Shown here: positions 22,859 to 32,265 of the stretch, piece after piece
How the letters are laid out: each line of letters opens with the position of its first letter
Numbering within the stretch: the stretch's first letter is position 1
Assembly: GCF_902806685.2 (NCBI RefSeq)
Contig: NC_048553.1
Span: 7,051,099 to 7,115,098 of the forward strand
From: Maniola hyperantus
Lineage: Eukaryota > Arthropoda > Insecta > Lepidoptera > Nymphalidae
Reading direction: 5' to 3'
DNA length: 64,000 nt
The notes under the pieces: model-generated
What the model saw: only the letters and a program-made list of their open reading frames with translations
Databases searched by the model: none
What the model was told of the DNA's origin: nothing
Program-made: the position numbers and the translations under genes

Positions 22859-23013
22859 ATAGTACGTGACAGGTTGAGATTGCAATCGGGCTATGAAGCG
22901 AGGGGAGGCCTGCACACTTGCACGTCAGCCGCGCTCGTCCGCACCGGATTAGGCGGGGGCTGTGCGGGTGTGCGGGGCATTCCCTCCCCAATTGCCATCT
23001 CGACCTGTCGCGG
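22859..23013. repeat. GC-rich palindromic MITE-like element, copy 3
   Basis: Left TAGTACGTGACAGGTTGAGA and right TGCCATCTCGACCTGTCGCG pair as inverted arms. The core has GGGGGCTGTGCGGGTG. Confidence 0.6.
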
Positions 23014-23328
23014 CGTGAGTAGGTATATCAATGTTACATGATAATGATTGATAAAAATTAGTTATAATTCGTTTGTCGTTAAGAATCATTTCGTAATCAT
23101 TTAAATGCAATGGGCTATTTATAAATAAGTTGAAAAATAACTATTTAGTTGCCTACTTACATAGGTTTACTGTGCGACTCCATGTTTTGCTGCATCAGTG
23201 ATTTCCTCAAAACATTAATGCTTATGCAAGTTTGAGATTAAAAGAGGTCTCAGATAATAACTATTAAAGTATTTTATATAAGTGTACTCGTAAAACAACG
23301 TAAAATCTAACCTTTATTTTTATTTTAT

Positions 23329-23440
23329 GACCTTCCTGGCGCAGTGGCTAGCTCTGTGATCTTATTTAATTAGAATTTCCCGGGTTCGATTTAAGGCAGG
23401 AGCGAATTAAGTATTTTTAATTCCTAAATTGACATAGGTC
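23329..23440 (+). repeat. tRNA-derived SINE, head only
   Basis: GACCTTCCTGGCGCAGTGGC and GGGTTCGATTTAAGGCAGG match the head of the 16271 SINE; truncated after the head. Confidence 0.55.
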
Positions 23441-24107
23441 TGGGGAGATCGAATTCATAAAACATACTTTTCTTTGAAGCGAAGAACAAAAAACAATAAC
23501 TAATAACATACAACGAAATAGAGAAATTGTACCCTTCACAATGTTATTTGTACAGATTTTCGGGTGAATAATTTTCCAAAGGTTCAGTAGACGTTATTAA
23601 AATACAAAGAGGTTTTATCATACGAATGAATAATGTAAAGAGCGAAACCATTTTCAATTTAATCAGTGCTAAAGGTGTGAACAACCTTCAAACAATACCT
23701 TTGGAATTAAACCAAATACGGCAAATAAAGTTTTATTATGAAATACTACTTCGCTATAAATGTTTGAAGAGATTGCTACTTTTATGTCTTAGCGAGTGGA
23801 TTACGAGTTTCTGTAGGTGCTATGCTTGATTGGAAACAATAATAATAATTATGTAAGGTTTGGTTTTCACTCATTCGACGTATTATATTCTTGTGCAGCT
23901 TTTTCTCAGTGTTTTGCTTGTAAGCAGGACATACCAGTATTGAAAGTAGGTACCTATTTAACTATTTGCAGGTGAATTTACAGATAAAACTGTCAATGCC
24001 ATTGTTTTTTTTTTTTCAAAATTGAAATATGCTCTTTTGCAGTGGTACCTATTAGATTTCTAAAACTGTAGGTATTTACTTTTCAAGCTTTCATCTCTAA
24101 TAGTCTA
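23441..24107. other. No supported gene
   Basis: A 67-codon open frame at 23626-23829 has no motif or splice context. Confidence 0.3.
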
Positions 24108-24308
24108 CTAGCTTATGCTCGCGACTGCGTGGACTACACAAATTTCAAACCCCTACCTCACCCCCCTAAGGAGTTTAATTTTCAAAAATCCTTTCTTAGC
24201 GGATGCCTACGTCATAATAGCTATCTGCATGCCAAACAACGTAGTTTGATCTGTGCGTTGATAGATCAGTCAGTCAGTCAGTCACCTTTTCCTTTTATAT
24301 ATTTAGAT
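24108..24308 (-). repeat. Helitron-like repeat, family B, partly deleted
   Basis: CTAGCTTATGCTCGCGACTG, AAATCCTTTCTTAGCGGATG, a GTCA run, and an outer end in TATATATTTAGATTT. Confidence 0.55.
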
Positions 24309-24369
24309 TTTTTAAATTACATTCGTAGTCGTCTGTGTATCACACACAGACGACATGACAGATTTTTTT

Positions 24370-24450
24370 AATTCTGAGAGAAGACCTGTGCTGAGTGGGC
24401 CGGCGCGGCGCGCGGCATTGGGTTGATCATGAATCATGTTGATGACGACA
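24370..24450 (+). repeat. SINE 3' body fragment
   Basis: CTGAGAGAAGACCTGTGCTG and GGGTTGATCATGAATCATG match the 3' end of the SINE at 612-912. Confidence 0.5.
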
Positions 24451-24507
24451 CGGATAGACGGATAGGCGAACAGACTGACTGGACGAAATTATAAGGGTTG
24501 CTTGTTT

Positions 24508-24513
24508 TTTATT
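24508..24513 (-). terminator. Poly-A signal AATAAA for the four-exon gene
   Basis: AATAAA on the minus strand, 28 nt past the stop codon at 24542-24544. This spacing fits a short 3' UTR. Confidence 0.55.
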
Positions 24514-24541
24514 ATTAATATATTTTGATATATTTAAGCAG

Positions 24542-24746
24542 TTAAGCATAAACACATTGATACAAATGTTCACGTAAATTCGAGACAGCTTCGTCAGTGT
24601 TCCTCCTGGCCCTGTTACAGCAATTGGTCAGCTTCTCACAAGCCTGCTCGTTGTGGCGTCTGGCGTTGGTGAGGCTGAGGTCTAATTCATATCCTAGGGC
24701 TACAGCTGCTTTCGATAGTTCTTTGAGGTAAACTGTTACATTCACT
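24542..24746 (-). CDS. Exon 4 (terminal) of the four-exon gene
   Basis: Acceptor TCATGATTTCAG precedes 24746; the first base completes an Ile codon. It encodes 67 further residues, with ELSKAAVALGYELDLSL, CEKLTNCCNRARR and the C-terminus LYQCVYA, then TAA. The open frame upstream of 24746 is intronic. Confidence 0.7.
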
Positions 24747-27700
24747 CTGAAATCATGATTAAGTAAATCAATGCGTGTCGATCTTTTGTCTGAGGCTTGT
24801 AACTTTTCCACTTAAAGTTAAGCATAGATCTGCTATTTAATATAGAACGAATACTGAAGGAAAATTGCACATCTAACGTCTACCTACTTGAAAAGTTGCA
24901 CTCAGGGCTTTCTAGATTTTCCAAATTTCAGAAGTTAGTCATGATTATCTGGGTATTTGACTACATCAAAAACAATTTATATCTCAGCGATTATTAAATA
25001 GAGGGTCTTCCAAAATACGTGAAATCCACATCCTTTGTTAATTTTAAGTGTAATAACAATTTTAAATTATCAATTAAACTAATAAAGTACGTCAATATAT
25101 GGTCAATATTATATTAAGTATTTGACGTCACATATAATATCGCATAAGTGCGCGTTTTGACGTTTGATAAAAAGTTACTTATTTGACTAGTTGTAAAATA
25201 CCGTATTATTGAGAAATCATTATTCAAGATATTCAAAAAATTTGGTCGGTCGGTTTTCATAAATATTAGGCTAGAAAAAATCAATTATTTCAGAAACATT
25301 TGTTCCAAATTTCCTAGACTATATTAAAACTCAAGATCACGAGACTAAAGCAATTGCTCTCTATAAACTTTCTAAATCTGAAATAGGTAATTTCTTTTAT
25401 TAATATATAGCATTCAGAATACAAATAAAATGCCCCTACTTACATTTTGATGTTTTGGGTTTTCTCATCAGTCTTTAAACTCTCAGCCACTTCACTTAGA
25501 GCAACTTCCATGTGATTGCGGGTAATTGTGATCATCTCTTCCGCGTACTTGCCCATCTCAGCAATGGAGGAGCGAGCATGCTCCGTACACTTGTAGATAA
25601 GGGCAACGTGCTTGCTTGCTAACGTGCGCGATGCTCGACGCTCTTCATCGCACATAGCTGTGAAAGAGCAAGCTGAATGAAACTTAGCTTACGTATGGAC
25701 CACGATATAGGCTCATATTTTCATGCTTTACTGTAGGTCGAATCGGACTAGAGTCGGCGTCGAGTCTATGTAATGTGCGAAGAGCTTTATTAAGTAGGGT
25801 GAGTCAACAAAAACCCGAGACGTTGATACTGTAATCATATCCTATTACAATGTAAAAAAAATATTTGAAATGATAAAAAAGCTTGGGAATGAGTTGCCTT
25901 CAGCTTTGATAGTTCTAATAAATTTAAGCTATAGTATGAAATGTTGATAATAAAAAGAATAGGTACCCAGTTGAGTTTGTTGTTGGCTTCTTCTCAGACC
26001 AGGGCGTGTTTGGAACTCTCGTCGTTATATGTTTACGCAATTAATCATCACCATTAATTGACAATCAAAAAGTGTACAAATGATACCTAATTTGAATAAA
26101 TGATTTGAGTTTGAGTTTATACTTTAGAACTCAGTAACCATATTTTTTCTAGATTTATCTACAAATCTTTAAAACATTACAAGCTACGTAAATAATGTAA
26201 GTTTCTACCTAAGTATTTTCATTTAAAGCAAGCCTACTTAATATAAAAGTGAAGGATTTCTCGAAACTCATCAATCACCGTATAAATTATTCACAACGGA
26301 ACGGTTTCGCTTCGCATAATTAAGTAGTTTGTTTATCCGGTGAAAGTAATTTTAATACAAAGGGAAATCTTTGAATAATTTAGCGATACTAATTTAGTCG
26401 CAAACGAAAGAACATTCCCCAATAATCAACAGTACACCCTATGGCCAACAGGAGTCTAGAAGAACTGATCGTCCATCCAGCAGTCCCGGGTGCTGCGACC
26501 AGCAGCGGGGTGATTGCGTATCTCGCGACAGGCTTGCGACAGGCGTAGATCTCGCGATCATTGCTGTCAAACGTCCGGCTAGAGAGAGACAGCAAAAGCC
26601 ACAAAGCAAAATAAGAAGAAGAGAGACAGCAAATGAACTGTCGCATTGCTACTCCTGTCGCATTGCTGTCGCTACTGCAACGTTTTACGTAATCACCCCG
26701 CCGGTCGCTATAGTGGCTGGAGCGGAGCTCTTTCCGGCGACCCTGGAAGGACGACAACTTGCTGTGGCGCAAGCTGTCGTGCCCACATACAAAGTGCATG
26801 AGGCTAAAGATTCCACGGGCTTTTTAACCGACTTCAAAAAAAGGAGGAGGTTCTCAATTCGTCGGAATCTTTTTTTTTTTTTTTTTTTATGTATGTTCCC
26901 CGATTACTCAAAAACGCCTGGACCGATTTTGAAAATTCTTTTTTTGTTTGAAAGAGTATACTTCAAAGTTGGTCCCATTTCAATTTGGTGAAGATCTGAT
27001 GAACATCTTCGAAGATAGATACTGGAACTCCTCAACGGATAAGAGTAAATTGCTCGCGATCAGTGTAATAGCTTAGTAAACAGTAGATTTTTAACCAGTC
27101 ATAGCATAATTCCATGGGGCCACTAAAAATTGTGAAATAAAAATTTTTTACAAAAAAAAAAAACCGACTTCGTTACACAAACACTAAAAATTGAAAAATA
27201 ATTTAATTTATTACCGAATATATTATGTATACAAGAGTTAATATAGTTCCATAATAATATTTTTTGGGGTCGGTGCCAATGAGGTGCCATTGTGGAGTCC
27301 CATAAAAATATGAAGTCTAGACGATTCGCGCAGCTAAAGCTAATTGGCACCGGCACCAAAAAGTATTATTATGGAACTATATTAACTCTTGTATACCTAC
27401 ATAATATATTCGGTAATAAATTAAATTATTTTTCAATTTTTAGTGTTTATGTAACGAAGTCGGTTTTTATTTTTTTTGTAAAAATTTTTTTAGAAAATCT
27501 AAATCCATGCGAATAAAGTCACGAGCATCATATATGTATGTAGCTGTATGTTTTTGTACTTGTGCAAGACATATGGCATTTATGCTGAGTAGGGACCTTT
27601 TTTTTCGGGTTGTGCCACACATGACATAGGTACTTTATTCCGGTGCTTCTTCTACTTGAGGTCTTTTGACTTTACTACTCAAGTATTAGAGGCGCCGGGA

Positions 27701-30700
27701 TAACCTAACTGGTAATGTGTGGTACTACAGGTTTACAAAATAAATGTTTTATTTTTGTTTCTTTCTTTCTTTCTATATACAAAACAAACCGGCCAAGTGC
27801 GAGTCAGACTCGTGCACTAAGGGTTCCGTACTACAATCGTATTTTATCGTCATTTTTCACGAAAAATCAAATACTATTATGCCTAAAAATAAATAAAAAC
27901 CTGTTGCAGAATGTATAAGTACGTTAGTACTATTATATTATATTCTTTGGTATAAGTAAAGCCCTTTCATATGATACCCCACTTGGTATAGTAATCTTAC
28001 ATTGAAAATAGAAAATAGCAATATTTGTTCATGAACACATTTTGTTGTGATGATTCACAAAATCACTGTTTTTAGATTTTTCCCCTCATGTCTGCTATAA
28101 GACCTGCCTTCCTGGTTTTCCAAATTTCATGATTCTAGGTCAACTAGAAGTACCCTATAGGTTTCTAGGACAGACAGACAAACAGACAGACAAGAAAGAC
28201 GTGATCCTATAACTCAAAACTATGTATTATTATTATTATAAGGGTTCCGTACCTCAAAAGGAATAACGGAACCCTTATAGAATCACTTTGTTGTCTGTCT
28301 GTCTGTCGGTTTGTCAAGAAACCTACAGGGCACTCCCCGTTGACCTAGAATCATGAAATTTGGCAGGTAGATAGGTCTTATAGCCGACATTTGGGGAAAA
28401 ATCTGAAAACCGTTAAATTAAATTGTGGTCATGAACTAATAATTAGTACTTATTCTTAATTTTCTAAATAAGATAACTATATCAAGTGGGGTATCATATG
28501 AAAGGTCTTCATCTGTGCATTCTAAAACAGAATTTTATTTATTTTTATGTATCATAGTTTTTGAATTATCCTGCAAAATGTCGAAAAAATACGACTGTAG
28601 TACGCAACCCTCATTGCGCGAGCCTGACTCGCACTTGGCCGGTTTTTCCTTCTGAGGTACGGAACCCTAAAAATATTTGAGAAAACCTACTCATACCAAG
28701 AAATGTATTGAAAATAATTACCTGGAACTTTTAAGGTATCCGCCAACTCCGTGAGCTCGCTATAGATTTTGTGCTTCTTCCTTATAGCGACGTTGATTTC
28801 ATCTTTGATCTTTTTGAGTATCTTATTCGTCAACTGCTGGTAAGAGTTTTGGATATTCCTGTGATACGTGTCTAAGAAAGGGGCTATCACTGTATCCATG
28901 TATCTGTTAACTTCACTAAACAAGATAACTCAATTTATTTTAGTTACTAATATACATAAAAATATTATATAGGTATAGTACGCGACAGGTCGAGATGGCA
29001 ATCGGGGTATGAGGCGGGGGAACGCTCCGCACACCCGCACGTCACGCTCGCCCGCACTGGTTTAGCGCGGGGGCTGTGCATTTCGTTCATTCCCTCCCCG
29101 ATTGCCATCTCGACCTGTTGCGGACTTTATGTAGGTAAGTAGGTACATTTTATTTGAAAGATACTCGTAAAAAGCCTAATCTCGCATACGCCGGGCAGGG
29201 AACAAAATTGTAAAATGGTTTTTAATTAACTATCTACTTTACCGTGCAAGTTTTTTTTTAAATAGAGATAGCGAGCAAACGAGCAGGCGGGTCACCCGAT
29301 GCCAAGCGCCCATGAACATTTGCAGCACCAGAGGAACTGCCGATGCGTTGCCGGCCTTTTAGGAATTGGTTGGTCCGCCCCTTGAATAACCTCATGTTGT
29401 AATCTAGTGAGAACACCGCCGATGGGAGTTGGTTCCACAGTTTGCAAGTGCGTGGAAAGAAAGATCTGGCACAGTGGACGGTCGAAGTGCACCAGACTCC
29501 CAGGTGGTGAAGGTGAAATTCCTTACGGTAGCGCGCGGTGCGGTTGTGGAAAAATGAGGGTGGAATGAGGTCAAAAAGCTTTTCAGGTGTGGCGTTAATC
29601 AACATCGTACGAGTACATTTTCAATTTAGCTTTTCATAAGTATAAGGATACCTACCTAGTACCTGCCTAAGTCTAGCTAGCGAATATTAAAGCGCAGAAT
29701 TTTGTGGAGCTTATCTCCACTCCAACCACGACGTGACAAATGAAATCTGTTTGGAATTCGGTTCTGAGACATTGGAGGATGGTCAGTTGCAATAATGTTG
29801 CGATACGAAAAAATTGACGAACCACTTTGCAGTGTTGCAGATGTGCGGAAGAACGACCTTGACTTGATTTGACTGTTCAGATAATATGATGCTCTCCTAA
29901 GTACTTAACATTTCCATAGGAAGCATTTCACTTAACCCGTTAGTGCTATATTATAATTGCTTCCCATGGTGTGTGATATTGCGGACTGACGCAGACCAGC
30001 CCGCACCGACGCATCATGGGAAGGCGGTATCGTCCGTGGTAGCACAGACACGTCCGTCGCAGTGCGTCCGATCCGCGAGAAATCGATAACTTCAAAATGG
30101 TTTCGAACCTCAGACCAACACAAACAGATTCACCGTTTGAAGAGCACTGTGCGTGGTACGTGGTTGTCCGTGGTCGTTCGGCCGTGCGATGATAATCCGC
30201 ACCGTGGGAAGCCGGTATTAGGCGTAATAAAACTTGATTTAGGTAACCCACCGATTATCCAATGGAAATTTTGGAAGCCTCGTCTGCCGTCGTTCCGAAT
30301 AACTATTTCCCCACGTATTACGTATCTTGTTCAGATGTTTCTCTACTTGTACTGGCTGGTGCTGCCATGGTGGAATTTCAAAACATAATCCTCCGTCTAA
30401 TCGCAAGTGACTACTTCTGCTATCCTATTTTAAAAAGAAAATAAATAAAATCGTTTGCCCACCGCACGTATGAAAGATTATCACTTGAGAACGAGAAAGG
30501 GTATTTTTTATGTTTGCAATTACACCCGTGCGGGGCCGGGGTGGGTCACTAGTAGTGAAAATTAATCAAACAACGACTGCGTGTTGGAGTACCGTTGGAG
30601 TCGAGAGATTCTTGAGTGAGGATCGCATCTTGGCCATCGATGTATCTTAGCAACTAGTACGCGCCAGATTCCCGCACCTGGTTAGCGCGGGGGCTGTGCG

Positions 30701-31068
30701 GGTGTGCGGGGCGGCCCTACCCCGATTGTCATCTCGACCTGTCGCGTACTATACATGATGTATATCTCCCAGAAAGGTGAAGGGAGTAGGGTCAGTATCC
30801 GGAAGACTGCTCGCATAGGTGTGATGTGAGAAGCTAAAGTTATCGGACAGTGGCGTTAATTAAAAGAGCCTACCATTACTTAGTGGGTGCATACTGCATA
30901 TTGGCAGAGAATAGTAATAGATAGACGATTAATAGATGTTATTTCAAAAATTACTTTATAAAACTCCAGTAAAATTAATGATAATTACCCTACCCTGCAA
31001 TTGAGAAAACATTTCACAGCTTCCAAAAATACACAAGCTAAAACCGATACTGTGAATCCCGCGGACAT
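24542..31068 (-). CDS. Predicted secreted helical protein, four-exon gene model, 230 residues
   Basis: I do not recognise this protein. The model joins exons 31068-30989, 28915-28722, 25657-25444 and 24746-24542. All junctions have GT donors and AG acceptors, and the codon phases match at every junction (2, 1 and 2 nt carried over), which is unlikely by chance. The N-terminus MSAGFTVSVLACVFLEAV has a hydrophobic core like a signal peptide. The rest is rich in K, E, A, L and R with no proline-rich or beta-type stretches, so mostly alpha-helix and possibly coiled coil. Cysteines fall at 94, 115, 199, 205, 206 and 227, beyond the leader's 12, 20 and 24. One N-glycosylation sequon (NVT) starts at residue 165. 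An extracellular role is inferred. Introns are about 2073, 3064 and 697 bp and hold many repeats. The exact first exon boundary is the least certain part. Confidence 0.7.
24747..25443 (-). other. Intron 3 of the four-exon gene
   Basis: AT-rich, with no repeats that I can name. Confidence 0.5.
25444..25657 (-). CDS. Exon 3 of the four-exon gene
   Basis: A strong acceptor (TTGCTCTTTCACAG) and a consensus donor (GTAAGT) bound a 214 nt exon. The first two bases complete an Ala codon and the last two open the Ile codon finished by exon 4. Encodes 70 residues starting MCDEERRASR and ending KTQNIK; predicted helix with regular hydrophobic spacing. Confidence 0.75.
26030..26120 (+). repeat. LINE-type 3' tail in intron 2
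   Basis: ATTTGAATAAATGATTTGAG followed by TTTGAGTTTA is the usual end of insect non-LTR elements. No coding part remains. Confidence 0.35.
26389..26815. repeat. Unclassified repeat with inverted arms in intron 2
   Basis: GCGGGGTGATTGCG at about 26507 is inverted as CGTAATCACCCCGC at about 26687. GTCGCATTGCTGTCG-type phrases are repeated between. A 136-codon open frame on the minus strand spans it but looks incidental. Confidence 0.4.
26816..27138 (+). repeat. Interspersed repeat fragment with AACCGACTTC start
   Basis: TTAACCGACTTCAAAAAAAG, GGAGGAGGTTCTCAATTCG and a T-run. Similar starts at 42953 (AACCGACTGTCAAAAAGGAG) show it is an interspersed family. Confidence 0.45.
27140..27490. repeat. 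Fold-back element with about 140 bp inverted arms
   Basis: Arms 27140-27280 and 27343-27490 are inverted copies with only a few differences (for example ACACAAACAC against ACATAAACAC, and a 4 bp insertion), around a 62 bp loop. Outer ends carry ACCGACTTCGTTACA. The antisense and sense open frames here are mirror products of the arms. Confidence 0.9.
27785..28242 (-). repeat. Interspersed repeat family D, inverted copy
   Basis: Begins CCGGCCAAGTGCGAGTCAG, passes CATATGATACCCCACTTG and ends GGGTTCCGTACCTCAAAAGG. Tail-to-tail with the next copy. Confidence 0.65.
28243..28655 (+). repeat. Interspersed repeat family D, forward copy
   Basis: ACGGAACCCTTATAGAATCA, a GTCT microsatellite, GGGGTATCATATGAAAGGTC and GACTCGCACTTGGCCGG. 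Its end is about 65 bp from the exon 2 donor of the host gene. Confidence 0.65.
28722..28915 (-). CDS. Exon 2 of the four-exon gene
   Basis: Acceptor TTATCTTGTTTAG and donor GTAATT bound a 194 nt exon of 64 full codons, EVNRYMDTVIAPFLDTYH through DTLKVP. Rich in K, E, I and Q; amphipathic helix pattern. It begins with the third base of a codon and ends with the first, matching its neighbours. Confidence 0.7.
28976..29125. repeat. GC-rich palindromic MITE-like element, copy 4 (intron 1)
   Basis: TAGTACGCGACAGGTCGAGA and its inverse (TCTCGACCTGTTGCG) enclose a core with CGCCCGCACTGG. The best-preserved left arm in the window. Confidence 0.65.
29245..29640 (-). pseudogene. Non-LTR retrotransposon, C-terminal RT remnant (intron 1)
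   Basis: The minus strand reads FDLIPPSFFHNRTARYRKEF, FFPRTCKLWNQLPSAVF, DYNMRLFKGRTNQFLKGRQR. FPRT..LWN.LP..VF is the usual C-terminus of insect Jockey-like elements. 5'-truncated; the whole RT core is absent. It ends in an A-rich tail near 29245. Confidence 0.6.
30062..30540. repeat. Unclassified sequence with a possible Helitron-like end
   Basis: The 3' part ends CCGTGCGGGGCCGGGGTGGG and TCACTAGT, a hairpin plus CTAG like the other Helitron-like ends. The 108-codon open frame has no motif and I do not call it a gene. Confidence 0.35.
30655..30753. repeat. GC-rich palindromic MITE-like element, copy 5, internally deleted (intron 1)
   Basis: TAGTACGCG at the left and CGCGTACTATA at the right are inverted. 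The right arm is full length; the left arm inner part is missing. Confidence 0.6.
30989..31068 (-). CDS. Exon 1 (start) of the four-exon gene
   Basis: ATG at 31068 starts 26 codons of signal-peptide-like sequence and ends with two bases that pair in phase with exon 2. Two GT donors are possible; the one at 30988-30987 (GTAATT) keeps the phase, while the upstream GTAGGG does not. Too short to show up as an ordinary open frame. No clear TATA box was seen upstream. Confidence 0.55.
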
Positions 31069-31496
31069 GACTACTTCACAAACAAAACTACGAGAGGGGC
31101 CAAATTCCGAAACAAAGTTTTAATTCAATTACAAAAACCAGTTGTACGAATTACACTCATAATGTAGTAAACTTAGGGATCATTTTGCTTTTCGGTGAAA
31201 CAAATTTCTGACTGAACTATCATATGACTGACATTTTAGTAGAAAGCAATTACAAGCTTCAACGAAACGTATAAAGGATTTATTACAACTTCATGTTCCA
31301 TGCCTACCTTTGAGATGAAGTAATATGAACTCTCTTACATAAATCATAAATATTAAAATTAATAATTTTCCACGTGGAAGTTAACATCTGATTACCGTTT
31401 ATTCTGAGCCCAAACTAAGGTATAATTTACACACTGGTTACACTGTATTTTTGCCATAATTATTTGACGTGCTCATTTGTGCTATTTATTCATAAA
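31069..31496. promoter_or_regulatory. Upstream region of the four-exon gene
   Basis: Would hold the 5' UTR and promoter of the minus-strand gene. No clear TATA box or initiator was seen, so only position supports this. Confidence 0.25.
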
Positions 31497-31690
31497 CTAG
31501 CTATTCATAAACCCTGGCGAACTTCGTTCCGCCTAACAGTCGATTCAAATTTTTAAAATTTTTCTCTCCGTAAAAACCATAATATAAAAAATATAAAAAA
31601 TTATAAAAAAGGAATTAGCGAAATCGGCTCAGCTGTTCTCGAGATTTGCGATGACCAACACATTTAGTGATTCATTTTTATATTATAGAT
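31497..31690 (-). repeat. Helitron-like repeat, third subfamily
   Basis: CTAGCTATTCATAAACCCTG followed by GGCGAACTTCGTTCCGCC (a perfect hairpin), AAATCGGCTCAGCTGTTCTC, and an outer end TTATATTATAGAT. Same end design as families A and B. Confidence 0.5.
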
Positions 31691-32050
31691 CAGTAAAAGA
31701 GCCTTGTTAATAAAATAAAATAGTTGGTTAATTGCACGTATTTTAGTAAAATTTGTTTCGTATTTCATTTTAGCATTCTTTACACATACCTACATAATTA
31801 TTATACGGTATACCCACACTCACAGGTGTTCCGAACATCTGTCATGTGCCATGGCATGCCACCGAGCAAACAAGCCGCACGATGCATTACAGGGGCGTGC
31901 CGAGTGTGATAGGAAAACGCCAGTGATTTGTTTGTCGTAGATACAAACATTGACTAACGAACACCTTTAAATCTATTTACGTAACCTGAGCATTTTGATG
32001 GCTTTTTCTCAGTGGATCTAACTGTCATATTCAGGAAATCTGCAAAGGTA

Positions 32051-32110
32051 TAACTCTGTAACTATTAAGATAACTCTGTAACTATTAAGATAACTCTGTA
32101 ACTATTAGGA
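32051..32110 (+). repeat. 20 bp tandem repeat, three copies
   Basis: Three copies of TAACTCTGTAACTATTAAGA; the last differs by one base. Confidence 0.95.
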
Positions 32111-32265
32111 AGTGAAATCAGAAATGAGCAGATCCGTCCGTAGGAGAACCACAGTCACCAACATGGCTCGACTGCAATGGGCAGGGCATAGTCCGTAAAA
32201 CCGATAGGCGTTGGGCCCCAAGGTGCTAAAATAGCGACCTCAGACCAAAAATACCTCAAAGCATT
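32111..32265 (+). pseudogene. RTE 3' coding remnant
   Basis: Reads RRRTTVTNMARLQWAGHS then, after stops, ALGPKVLK.RPQ. Matches the C-terminal layout of the RTE copy at 57600. Badly decayed. Confidence 0.5.

Noticed and set aside
26389..26799. 136-codon open frame on the minus strand
   Set aside because: It lies over a repeat with inverted arms and GTCGC-rich phrases, shows no domain and falls in an intron of the host gene.
30062..30388. 108-codon open frame
   Set aside because: No motif, overlapping frames on both strands, inside an intron and next to a Helitron-like end.
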